Counted from the first letter of the stretch, positions 53,705-63,770 are shown. The stretch: DNA of 64,000 nt from Archivesica marissinica (GCA_014843695.1 CM026400.1:37432234-37496233); one strand, 5' to 3'. Numbers and translations are program-made. The notes: generated by a model not told the origin, from the letters alone.

Positions 53705-56140
53705 TATAAATGATGTGTCGACAATGATTGGGGAGTTATTTAATGATTCTGCGCATGCAACGTTTCCCAACAATACCAACGGTTTACATTATTTTAAATT
53801 TATGGATGAAGCGCCAAAAAATAATAAACCCTTCTTCGGTCCTCAGTGTAAGAAAGCGAGATCTAAATATAACAAAGCTCGCCGACAGTATAATCTCCAT
53901 AAAACGGATTACTGTAAACAGCAACTAAATCGTGCAAGTAAATTTTATAAGCAAACGATGAATACATATATACGGTTACATAAGTCTAAGAAGGAACGAA
54001 AATTGCGTGAAATGCATTCAAAATGTCCAAAAGAATTTTGGAAGGTAATAAATAATATTAATAAGCCGGCGCAAAGTAATATACCCGATGCACAAGCGTT
54101 TTTTAACCATTATAAAAAGGTAAATATAAACCCAGATCACACAGATTCAATAGATTTCCAATATGACAAGAATAGTGCCGATGCCATATTGAATTGTCCA
54201 ATATCTCCACAAGAAATAAATAAAATGATACTTAAATGCAATAATGCAAAGGCTGCATCCACATATGACTATATATATAATGAATATTTAAAATGTACTA
54301 CAACTGATATGCTTCCAGTTTATACGTCATTCTTCAACATGATTCTTACTACGGGAATAATCCCGGAAACCTGGTTAATCGGAACTATCAAACCTATCTT
54401 TAAAAGAAGGGTTCCACACTTCAGCCATCAAACTATAGACCTATTACAATATTAAGTTGCCTAGATAAACTCTTCACAGCTATACTGAATGAACGTGTAA
54501 CTCGTTTCCTTAACCAATATAACTTACTGAACGAAAACCAGGCGGGCTTCAGGGCAAATTACTCGACATGTGACCATATATTTACTTTAAAATGTTTGAT
54601 TGACAAACTTAGACAACAGAAGAAGAAACTCTACTGCTCGTATGTGGATTTCTCCTTAGCATTCGATCAAATTTGGAGGGCGGGTCTGTGGAGCAAGCTA
54701 ACTAAAAATGGAGTAAATGGGAAAATCTTTAAAATAATATACAACATGTACTTAGATATTAAATCTTGCGTGTCAGTTATCGATAATCTGTCCACATTTT
54801 TTAAAAGCAATTGTGGTGTTCGTCAAGGAGAAAATGTGTCGCCCATTTTATTTTCTATCTATTTAAACGATTTAGAATCATATCTAGAGGTTAACAACTC
54901 TGGTCTGAAGCTTGATCAACCGCATATAGACGTAAACACATACCTTAAGATTTTTATTTTGTTATATGCAGATGATACAGTTATTGTAAGTGACGACCCT
55001 GAATCATTTCAGCACATGTTAAACGAATTCAATACATACTGTAAAATATGGAAGCTACAAATTAATATGACTAAGACAAAAGTTATAGTTTTTGGCACTA
55101 ATAAACCGGGTAATTTTAAATTTACTTTAAATGGACAAGTAGTAGAAACGGTTAAAGAATACAAGTATTTGGGTTTGTTATTTTCGTCTTCAGGCAGTTT
55201 CTCAAATGCGAAAAACCAACTAGTTAGCCAAGCCAATAAAGCTATGCATATTTTATATTCTAGAATATATAATCTTGATTTACCTATAGATATACAACTA
55301 AAGCTTTTTGACCAGACAATACTACCTATTTTAACATACAATTGTGAGACTTGGGGGTTCGAAAATAATGATATTATAGAACGAGTACATTCAGATTTTC
55401 TACGTAAAATTACAAAAAGCAAGAGAAGTACCCCACTTTACATGCTATACGGAGAATTAGTGAGATACCCAATATATATTATTATTATATCACAACTGAT
55501 AAAATATTGGGCAAAACTATTAGCTGGTAGCGAAACAAAGTTATCAAGAGTTTGTTATGAGAACATGTTATGTTCAGCAATTGATTACAAATGGCTCAAT
55601 TTTGTCAAACATATTTTAAATTCAACAGGAAACACTTTTGTTTGGGTAGCCCAGAAAACCATTGATTTAAAAAATATCCACATAATAATAAAACGAAATT
55701 TAACAGATCAGATTTTACAAAATTGGAACGGCAATCTAAACAATTCATCTAAAGGTATCAATTATAGATTATACAAGGAAGACGCTGTCCTGGAAACATA
55801 TTTAACGTCGCTTTCAATAAATTTACGTTTATCTCTATTCCATTTTAGGACTGGAAATCACAGGTTACCGGTGCAAACCGGACGTTGGTCACAGTCTTTT
55901 ATACCACTTGAAAACCGGACATGTAGGTTATGCCCCCTTAATGACATAGGCGATGAATTTCACTACCTCTTAACATGCCCGTTCTTTTCAACTTCAAGAA
56001 AAGTCTATATCGCACGTCGTTATTATTGTAACCCCAATACGCTTAAATATAAAGATTTACTATGTACAAAATCAGTTAGGACTCTAACTCGACTCGCTAT
56101 ATTTGCGAAAATCATAATGACTCAATTTAAACGTGAATAG
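53688..56140 (+). pseudogene. LINE B reverse transcriptase and C-terminal knuckle
   Basis: Frame one (53,688-54,410) holds the Lys/Arg-rich linker (FFGPQCKKARSKYNKARRQY, FWKVINNINKP) and the first RT block ending TWLIGTIKPIFK. A single-base indel at the A/G run near 54,409 shifts to the frame that stays open to 56,140: PSNYRPITILSCLDKLF, NQAGFRANYST, SYVDFSLAFDQIW, CGVRQGENVSPILFSIYL, LLYADDTVIVS (YADD, 54,965-54,976), EYKYLGLLFSSSG, then a thumb and connection region. The end is NRTCRLCPLNDIGDEFHYLL then TCP, a C-x-x-C...H...C zinc knuckle. Repairing only this indel would give a full RT, so the copy is fairly young. Confidence 0.88.
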
Positions 56141-56975
56141 CTATATTTTGCGGCGCATATCAATTATCCTACCACTCCAGTACATACATAATTATATAAC
56201 GAAAATAACTTAGCACAACTTGAAATTATTAATCGAACAGTTTCAAGTTAAAGCAACCCGCATATTGCGCATATACGAACCCGTATCTATAGACAGAACA
56301 TTCTAACTTGCATAATTGTGAATTACAAATGCGCGGTTAATTCATTGCCCACCATTTTCCGACTGGTGCGGGCCGTTTTCTAATGTTGTTAAAACTTGTG
56401 GCCCAAACCATTTGTATTATCAGGCTATATTGTTATACCTATGTTTTGTATATTATATCTTGATCAATGCAATAAAATATGATTAAACCTAAAAGACTTG
56501 TGTATGTGACGTAAATGTTTTCCATACAAATATAAACCCATGTAAAACTACTATAATTATATAGGTTTGATTCATATCAACTAAATCCCGTGCGCAACGA
56601 ATATGACCGTGTGACAATGTTCTCACAGTATTTTTCTAAACATTCTTATTGCCGTATGTAGTAGCATATTAGTGATTAATTGCGTTGGTCAATGTTTATA
56701 TATCTTTCACAGACACCGATATTCATATGAGCATGCATACGTATTTAGAAATAATCCACATAAATATGTCCATACATTCAATTGGATGTATATTTTGATG
56801 TTTGTTTGTGTAACTTATATTACATTTTTGTAATTGTCTATAGGACATATAGTACAATTGCTGTCCCCCATGCATGTATACCCAATGTTTATATTTTGTA
56901 CAACATATTCAAGTCATGTTGTTACATAATCTGTAACCTGACGTTAAATAAAAAGTTATTGTTGTTGTTGTTATT

Positions 56976-57758
56976 ATTAATAATGCATGTGCATAATTTT
57001 CCGAGACAACTTAGAAATGTAATTGGTCTGTAATTGTCTGGGTTTGTGACATCACCATTATTATTTTTGTATATATAGGATTTATTATACCAATGGTTCA
57101 GGGATAACACCACTGTCCAATACAAGGATAAATAACTTAATGTATATATTCTTCATCATTGAGTAAGATGTTTTAATTGGTTCATTTACAATTTTGTCGA
57201 ATCCACATGAGTTGTTATTTTTCAACAATCGTATTGCTTTTTCTATTTCAACATCAGTAATTTTCATATTAATATGTTCAGTTATATAATCATTTTCAAT
57301 ATCACTATTTACACCATCTCTATCAGTAGTGTCTACATTACTGTTAACGTTTTTAAGGAAATCATAAATGTCAGTTTAACTGGCCTGATTGTCACTTTTA
57401 ATTTTTCCTTGCAAGATTTTCCAGTACGTTCTTGGGTCTTTATTTTTGATATTACGCAATTTTGTGATATTTTTACATTTTGATTTATTAAAGAATAATC
57501 GCATTGTGTGTTGTATTCCTTGCTACAATTTCTGAACTGTTGCTTATTTGAATCGGTATTGCGCAACTTATATAAGTATTTGGCTCTATGGACATTTTTT
57601 TCGAGCTTTTTTACATTTATGCCCAAACCATGGTGACGGTTGATTATTTGGAGAATCGTCGGATACATTATTTTTGTTTTCAGGAATGTAGCCAAACGAT
57701 TCCTTAGATGTTTTCAAAAATAACGACGCAATATCATTAACAACGATATCAGCATTTA
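56976..57758 (-). mobile_element. LINE A, middle part: linker and first RT blocks
   Basis: Minus strand from 57,758 down: NADIVVNDIASLFLKTSKES, PSPWFGHKCKKARKKC, RAKYLYKLRNTDSNKQQF, then MKITDVEIEKAIRLLKNNNS and CGFDKIVNEPIK, VIPEPLV, and NPDNYRPITFLSCLGKLCT followed by CIINN. There it is cut by the LINE B tail at 56,975. The pieces match the LINE B linker and RT N-terminus in order. The upper end abuts the DNA transposon at the TTA target, and the reading continues beyond it at 62,293. Confidence 0.85.
57756..57758. repeat. TTA target-site duplication, left copy
   Basis: TTA directly precedes the left inverted repeat and matches the TTA at 62,293-62,295. Removing the element and one TTA joins LINE A on the minus strand as an open frame reading NNINQL then NADIVVNDI. 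This fixes both the element ends and the 3-bp duplication. Confidence 0.85.
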
Positions 57759-58100
57759 TAGTGAGAGTCACTACAAGGGTATTTTGCAATAATTGCTCGC
57801 TTAATTCTAGAATTTAGCCACTTCGTGTACTGATAGAATGATAATGTGTGGACCTTTTCCTAACGAGACCCTAGGTTCTGGGTCAAGGGTTCCCCGAAAA
57901 TTCAAGATGGCCGCCAAGATGGCCGCCGTTTTGGCAGTGTCAGTGAGTTGGACATATAATTGTACTATACTTTTATTACTTGACATATTTAAATCAAATC
58001 AACTGGATGTCATAGATATTAAATATATGCTTAAAATGAAATACATTGTGGGTGCTCATTGGTCAAAGTCAAGGTCATAGTCAAGGTCAAATGGTGCAAT
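57759..58100 (+). repeat. Left terminal inverted repeat
   Basis: The outer 170 bp (to about 57,927) align with the right end almost continuously, with short indels near 57,775-57,790. After a divergent stretch the block at 58,061-58,092 (TCAAAGTCAAGGTCATAG then TCAAGGTCAAATG) matches the right end again at nearly the same distance from the tip (about 302 versus 284 bp). Confidence 0.88.
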
Positions 58101-58779
58101 TTACATAAAAAACACATCTTTACCGTGCATAAGTACCTTTATTTTGAAAACTATAGGTTTTAATAGTATGTTATTTACATTAATGTAATGCATGATGTAT
58201 GCCCTTTAATTTGGTATGTTGATTACTGACTTCTGTTTTGTATCCATTGATATACAAGATGATTTCCAAGTTGGCCGCCATTTTCCCAGTGGAATCCAAA
58301 TATGTATTGTGCAATAGAATGATTATATATTTTTTTCTTTTTAGATTAAAATAAACGTTTAAATGTTTGATACACATACAATCGACATACATGAACTCTA
58401 AAACAATGTTAATATTTTATAACTGCTAAGAAATATGTATATATAGTAGTAGCCGTATATCCGGATATGGTATTGATTCGGATATTACAATTGTTGCAGT
58501 ACTAAATGGCTTACATTTTTATAATTTAGTTAAATTATGCACACAAACTAATTATTATAGTGTATGTACTGTCATAAGAAGTCAAATTCCCGGAGCCTTT
58601 GTTTTGATAATGCATAGCTCTTGTTACTAGTATATTTGATAACCACCAGTAGTATGCAATTTTTATGTAATGGTTGCCTGCAGCAATAACAAACTACTAA
58701 CACAAGATTCATCACAAGAATGCATTACTAACTTTACTAACATGAGATATACTAACATACATGTACCAACGTAGCATCA
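58101..58779. other. Transposon interior, 5' non-coding
   Basis: AT-rich with no supported gene. A third ATGG/GGCCGCC-type motif, TTGGCCGCCATTTT, lies near 58,270. The minus-strand open frame at 58,180-58,392 has no family signal. Any promoter of the gene at 58,780 should be here or in the left TIR. Confidence 0.5.
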
Positions 58780-61035
58780 ATGTCAAAAAAAGTTGTCATA
58801 GCTAAAACTGAAAACATTGATTTAGAAAAAACACAGTCGACAAGTAGTATAGAGGAATATGAAATTGATTGGGCAAAATTTGTATTGTGCCAGGAAAAAA
58901 GCAATGCTCATCTTGTGTGTCCAGTTAATTATGAAACATTCCTACAGGATATCAACCGTTATTATAGGTCTGGACGTTGTCTATATCAACTCAATAGCTG
59001 CTTAGTTGGTGATATTGCTAAAAGTATATGGTGCAAAATGGCATAAAACATGTAGAAACAATGTTGGATTGTGGAAATATGAACGACAAAAACGTCATGC
59101 AACTTCAAGCAGGAATGACCCAACAGAAAAATCCAAGAAAGGTAACCCGTCTAAGTAGTGTTGATGCCGCGGCTCAAGTGGATACTAAATGCTTGACACA
59201 ACTACACAACTTTTACGTTGTATGCTATGTGGCCTTGAAATAGCCAGGCTGGTTAATGAATTTGAAGATTCAAAAATTGTCTCTACAGCTGAATACAATT
59301 ACAAACATCAGGAACAAACAAAGAGTATCCAACATACATTTCAGCAGCAAGTAAATGATCTGGTGTCTGTGATAAGAAACCTAAGAAACCCGTTTGCTGA
59401 TAAATCGGATGGCCTACTAGTTCTTGACACAGCCCAAAATGGCTGATGCAGGCGTAAAACCCGAAATATATATATAAATTCTTGACACAAGATATATTGT
59501 TGAACCAAGTGTAGCAGAGAGCATAAAACACTTAACATACTTGGGGAAGCAGCACTATGAGACATATGTACAGGAGAGGCTTGCAACACGTGAACAATCA
59601 GTGACAGACACAATTAAACAAACCAAATTACCATTGTTCAGCAGGCCACCATTTGGGAAACAGTCAAAACAAAAACGTGAACTTGTGTCCCTTAAAGTGA
59701 CTTGCGCATTATGCTCGAGGCTGTATGTGTCGTGTCAGGTTCGAAAAGGAGACCTGAGTTCCTCTCGCATGAAAACACTAAATATGCCCCATCACTCTCA
59801 CACTTTGATAAATTGCACACTGGAAAAACGTCTGAACTGACGCCCTGTCTGGAACAGCTCTGCCAATCATGTAAACCAACACATGAAAATCTAGTGGTAG
59901 ACGGGATTATTAACATGCTGAAGCCACAGAAAAAATGCAGGACATTTCAGGATTATGCTGTAGACGTGTTTCTGCCATATGTACAAGGGCATTTGACTAA
60001 TGTCCATATAGTTGATTTAGTTTGGGATAGATACATTGACACTAGCTTGATAACTGGGGCACGGGGAGATCGTGGTACTGATATTCGTAAAAGGGTGCTG
60101 CCTAATACGACAATTCCATCTAACTGGGACACCTTCCTGCGAAATGATAAGAACAAGAATGAATTATTTGACTTCTTGACAACTGAATGTAGCAATATGA
60201 CAGTTCCATATGGAAAATATATCAATTCCACAAAAGGGGTCATTATTGAAACAACAGCAATCGAAAATAGAGATTCCATTGCACCATGCTCACATGAGGA
60301 AGCAGAGAGCATGCTTCTACTTCACGCAGCTCATGTCGGCAAATCTGAAATGAAGCGGATTATGATTAAGACAGTTGATACCGACGTTATTGTGACAGAT
60401 GCAGGAATGTTCAGTAAGTGTGGCTTAGATGAGCTATGGTTTGAATTTGGCACAGGAAAACTTCTCAGATATATACCCATACACAGCATGGTCACAATTA
60501 TGGGTGAAGATATGGCGAGGGCATTGCCAGGATTCCATGCATTTACGGGCTGCGACCAGGTGTCAGGATGTCTGGGATAAGGAAAGCAAACTTTGTTATC
60601 ATTTCCTCTGGCAGTTCAGGCATTTACAACATTGGGCAACACACCAAGTGAACAGCAGATCAATGACTGTATCCCTGTTGTTGAAAGGTTTGTTGTGTTG
60701 ATGTACGACAGGTCAAGTCAATGAGAAAACACCAATGATGTCCGCCATGATCTATTCACACAGAAAGGCCGTGCTATAGATGCTATACCACCAACATCTG
60801 CTGCTCTTTACCAGCACACACACCAGGCAGGCTACTGCTGGGGTCAAGCAATATGTTCATCGCCAACACTACCATTTCCAGCAGAACATGGATGGACAAA
60901 GGAAGCCGGACCTACACTCACCATGGAAACCACTGTGGATCAAACTCCAGCATGGAATTATTGAAGTGTGGCTGTGACAAGGATAAGGGTTGAGCTTCCA
61001 TGCACCGCTTTATGTAAATGCAATGGACACTGAGA
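58780..61035 (+). pseudogene. Transposon-borne uncharacterised protein, FEN/XPG-nuclease-like motifs plus C-terminal Cys cluster (broken)
   Basis: Pieces in order: MSKKVVIAKTENIDL and YEIDWAKFVLCQ with VCPVNYETFL (58,780-59,030); after a shift, AKWHKTCRNNVGLWKYERQK (59,033). Next come MLCGLEIARLVNEFEDSKI, NDLVSVIRNLRNPFADKSDG and LLVLDT (to 59,431), a SINE-tail insertion, RYIVEPSVAESIKHLTYLG, and LCSRLYVSCQVRKGDL. After another shift near 59,757 come FLSHENTKYAPSL, TFQDYAVDVFLPYVQGHL, LVWDRYIDTSL and IPSNWDTFLRND. Acidic motifs follow: EEAE (60,296-60,307), DTDV (60,377-60,388) and HAFTGCD (GCD 60,548-60,556). A shift then leads to GKQTLLSFPLAVQAF, VVERFVVLMYDRSS, LFTQKGRAIDAIPPTSAALY, QAGYCWGQ, and Cys-rich LLKCGC and CTALCKCNGHC. 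From memory this is a large uncharacterised animal family; the nuclease reading is inference. Confidence 0.72.
59421..59489 (+). mobile_element. 5'-truncated SINE tail inserted in the transposon gene, with 11-bp target duplication
   Basis: TTCTTGACACA occurs at 59,421-59,431 and 59,479-59,489. The 47 bp between contain GCAGGCGTAAAACCCGAAAT, shared with the 3' end of the full SINE at 61,517-61,763, and an AT-rich tail. Insert plus one duplication is 58 bp, which shifts the frame by one. Deleting it restores a single frame through LLVLDT into RYIVEP. The insertion postdates the coding state of the gene. Confidence 0.9.
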
Positions 61036-61503
61036 TGGGCTTTAAGTACAATTGTATCATTGATGGCCTTTGAATTGTAAAACAAGGTTTTACAATTAAG
61101 AATCTACGCCACCTGATCTACGCTCAATGTCTGTTTCCTCAGGTTCCCAATCTATACTCATGCTGGATTGCGTTATTATTGAAACCGACACGCAATTTTG
61201 TTCCCGCCCAGTGATTTATTTAACATTATACCACAGTGCTTCCTGTACATGAATATTGTTAACTATGATATCGGAATGGCATTATCTGGGTAATAAATGA
61301 CCCGTAGGTACGTAGTACCATGATTCATATTTATTTCAGTCTTGTATTTTTGTTACACACATTGTATTTGTAAAAGTGTAATATGGCGGCCATATTGGTT
61401 ATTAGTCGTCACTATGGTGAAACCTACCTAATTTTAAATACTATACTGTAGTATAATTATATAAAGCGATATTATGCTAATATTAAAAAGAAAATATGTT
61501 AAT
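61036..61503. other. Transposon interior, 3' non-coding
   Basis: No gene seen. A GGCGGCCAT motif lies near 61,386. Confidence 0.5.
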
Positions 61504-61776
61504 AGAAGTAGTTACTATTATGTTATATTTCGGGTTTTACGCCTGCTATATCGCCGGCGGGCAGTGTATTTAACAATACCTTTCCTGGGCAGGCTCCAGC
61601 GGTTAACCAGTAATGGGGTGCACCAACCTCCGTAAGAAACTGCCAACTTTTTCATATAAATGAGACACGGCCTGAGCGGGGCTCGAACCCGTGACCATCA
61701 GTGATGATAGGTTACAGTGATATACAAGTCAGCGACCTTAACCACTCGACCACGGAGGCGGACAGAAGTAGTTACT
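61504..61776 (-). mobile_element. Full-length tRNA-derived SINE with 13-bp target duplication
   Basis: AGAAGTAGTTACT flanks the insert at 61,504-61,516 and 61,764-61,776. On the minus strand the element starts GTCCGCCTCCG, with an RNA polymerase III A box TGGTCGAGTGG (61,742-61,752) and B box GGTTCGAGCCC (about 61,679-61,689). This is the layout of a Ser/Leu-type tRNA head. A body with GGTTGGTGCACCCCATTACT follows, then the 3' end GCAGGCGTAAAACCCGAAAT with an AT-rich tail. It is not a working tRNA gene: the two boxes are too far apart and no acceptor stem closes. The 3' end is the one copied at 59,432. Confidence 0.9.
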
Positions 61777-61969
61777 GTATAGACTACTTTCACCACACAT
61801 GTTAACAAAACGTCCATCTTATTACCATGGCAATATATTATGTGATAGCAGTACTCCATTTCAAAGAAGATAAATTGTGCTGTAAGTTGATGTGCAAATC
61901 AGTATAATATTTAATATAAATAATCCAACACATTCATAATTATATATGTTAAAATAAATTTCTTCAAAT

Positions 61970-62292
61970 TTTGATCATGTGACCTTGAAAATGACCTTGA
62001 CCTTGACATTAGATCATCATTGACGGCTTTCAGTTTTTGAACATTTCCTTTCAGAACAGGATGCTATTATTTTTATTTGTTTATATGTGCTAATAAATAA
62101 GAAATATAACTATTTATATATTTATCTATTAATGCCGGCCATCTTGGTGGCCATCTTGGATGTTGGGGGACCCCTTGACCCAGAGTCTAGGGTCTCGTTG
62201 GAAAGATAGTCGCATGTCATCATACTATCACCATGCAAAGTGGCTAAATTCTAGAATTAAACGAGCAATTATTCTTATAGTGACTCTCACTA
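61970..62292 (-). repeat. Right terminal inverted repeat
   Basis: Reverse complement of the left TIR. The tip is TAGTGACTCTCACTA (62,278-62,292), the CCATCTTGG pair lies at 62,139-62,159, and the inner GTGACCTTGAAAATGACCTT cluster at 61,979-62,008. Between inner cluster and CCATCTTGG block the two TIRs have diverged. Confidence 0.88.
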
Positions 62293-62295
62293 TTA
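62293..62295. repeat. TTA target-site duplication, right copy
   Basis: TTA immediately follows the right tip and matches 57,756-57,758. Confidence 0.85.
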
Positions 62296-62990
62296 GTTGG
62301 TTAATATTGTTTTGAGATTCCAAAAAGTTAAAATAATTTAATTATCGGTGAGTTATGTTGGTTATTGTTATATGTGCAACATGCCTGAAAATCAACATTT
62401 AGTTGTAATGGAGCATGCGCGCCAGAGTATAAACTACACAATTCTAAAACGTTCAATTCATTTAAATATTTAAACAAAGATGAATTACACATGAAATAAT
62501 CAACTGTGCTAACCCCTTTCCATGTAACATGTCCCTGATAGTCTCCCTTTGTCCTTCCATTTAGCAAATAAAGGTCATTACATTGCAAATATTCTATAAC
62601 CCTATACCTGTAATTATTCACAGAATGGTCACAATTATTTCTGTTTAAATTATGTTAGGTGATTTTTCAAAATATTCCATTTCCTGACTATATTCATCAT
62701 ACATTTCGTTTAAATTATGACTTTTGAGAAATCTTCATCTAGCGTAATAAAACCATCCTTATTTCTAGTTCTAGAGTTGAAGTCGCCAATAATACAATTA
62801 ACACGATATTTCTGTGAAAGTCAATTTAGTTCGATCTGTATTTCTAAGAATGTGTCTTCAACAGAATATTCCGAGTATTTAGGAGGTATATACACAGTTC
62901 CACACAAAACCATTTTTTCGCTTTATTTCATAGTATCTACGATTTGTTGTTATTCAGTCTGGTTGGTATTTCGTTTTCAATCTCTGAGTT
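62293..62990 (-). mobile_element. LINE A, 5' part: endonuclease domain, 5'-truncated
   Basis: Minus strand: MVLCGTVYIPPKYSEYS (about 62,900), VNCIIGDFNSRTRNKDGF with the GDFN catalytic motif (about 62,790), then NDLYLLNGRTKGDYQGHVTW with the STVDYF motif and SGAHAPLQLNVDF (the final SDH-type motif, here GAH), at 62,330-62,621. The N-terminal endonuclease residues (N and E motifs) are missing, so the copy is 5'-truncated near 62,990. Stops at about 62,740 and 62,830 and a frame change near 62,335 make it dead. It joins 56,976-57,758 across the DNA transposon. Confidence 0.82.
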
Positions 62991-63373
62991 TTTACTGGAA
63001 CATACCATTGTGTTTATAGAGCAGCCCGCACGGAATTCATATAATGTATGCACATACACATAGTTCATATCCTAGTCCCAGTCCATGGCTCCAGTTACAC
63101 ACCCTGCATTGAGCCTGACATATTTCTAACCACTTGTTGTTGTGTTTTTGCTTTACGGTGAATCTATTACACTATATGCAATCCGATGCAACACTTTGTC
63201 TTTACTCTGAAAGGTTGAAAGGATTGAACACCACAAAATATATTAAATTGATTACGAAGTGCAGTTATTTCAATCGACACTTGTGTGTCGTTGTATTAAC
63301 GTTCCAGAAATATAACGATGTATTGAATTTTGAGTGTATCAATTTATAATTAGAGAAAAAAATATGTTTGCAG
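62991..63373. other. Intron end before the EGF exon
   Basis: No feature recognised. It ends with the acceptor ATATGTTTGCAG. Confidence 0.5.
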
Positions 63374-63496
63374 ATTTGAATGAATGTCTTATCAATAATG
63401 GAGGATGCGGCCAAAAATGTATTAACTCAGTGGGATCTTATTCGTGTGACTGCAAATCCGGGTACAAACTGAACTCAAACGGGAAGACATGTTCAG
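63374..63496 (+). CDS. Exon 5 (visible): calcium-binding EGF-like domain
   Basis: The acceptor TTTGCAG and donor GTAATTTA bound 123 bp of phase 1-1, the same length as exons 4 and 6. With the incoming G it reads [20 protein letters not shown] then [20 protein letters not shown]. The D-L-N-E-C start and the C-I-N-S-x-G-S-Y sequence mark a calcium-binding EGF domain with six cysteines. It continues the tandem series after the transposon-filled intron, which must be spliced out for the protein to be made. Confidence 0.93.
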
Positions 63497-63770
63497 GTAA
63501 TTTATTTCATTTAACCAAAATACTTCCGCCATCTTTGATCAGTGCAATTTGATTTTGAAAATGTTAAAATAAATTCCACATTATCACAATTATTGGCGAA
63601 CAAATGGCAACATCGTATTACGATATACTAACCATTGAGAACGTTTTAGACTCACTATATGCATTTAATATACTAAATGTTAAAGATTATAATATGAAAA
63701 ATTACCTTTTGCATTTAAACATAAAATGTCAAATAGTTGACTGGTACCACTCTTCAGTTTGTCTTTTCAG

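Larger units (their letters stand above)
52038..56975 (+). mobile_element. LINE B: near full-length non-LTR retrotransposon inserted in LINE A
   Basis: This plus-strand element of about 4.9 kb contains, in order, a Ser/Pro/Asn-rich leader, a Cys-rich repeat, an apurinic-type endonuclease domain, a reverse transcriptase with YADD (54,965-54,976), a C-terminal C-x-x-C...H...C knuckle and an 835-bp 3' untranslated region. The 3' end is TTAAATAAAAAGTTATTG with TTG repeats, the same layout as LINE A (AATAAA, then a short-unit tail). Both flanks are LINE A minus-strand DNA. Left is the block reading NCQADF and right the block reading GKLCTCIINN, which belong to one reverse transcriptase about 15 residues apart in LINE B. 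So LINE B entered LINE A. I could not identify a target duplication. Confidence 0.8.
57759..62292 (+). mobile_element. 4.5-kb DNA transposon with long terminal inverted repeats (superfamily unassigned)
   Basis: Both ends begin TAGTGAGAGTCACTA, itself an imperfect palindrome. The left 57,759-58,100 and the reverse complement of 61,970-62,292 are similar throughout: AATAATTGCTCG, TTAATTCTAGAATTTAGCCA, ACGAGACCCTAG, CTGGGTCAAGGG, CAAGATGGCC twice, and an inner cluster of AAGGTCA. The element interrupts LINE A and is flanked by TTA. Its only gene is the broken family member at 58,780-61,035; no DDE-type transposase is visible. A TTA target recalls PIF/Harbinger elements (TWA), and the CACTA near the tips recalls CMC or Transib, but neither enzyme is seen. 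It later received two SINE insertions. Confidence 0.88.

Noticed and set aside
61661..61765. Functional tRNA gene (Ser/Leu type)
   Set aside because: The A and B boxes are too far apart, no acceptor stem closes, and a target duplication flanks a longer element, so it is a SINE head.
57759..62292. Assignment to PIF/Harbinger, CACTA or Transib
   Set aside because: The TTA duplication and the CACTA near the tips each suggest one of these, but no matching transposase is present.
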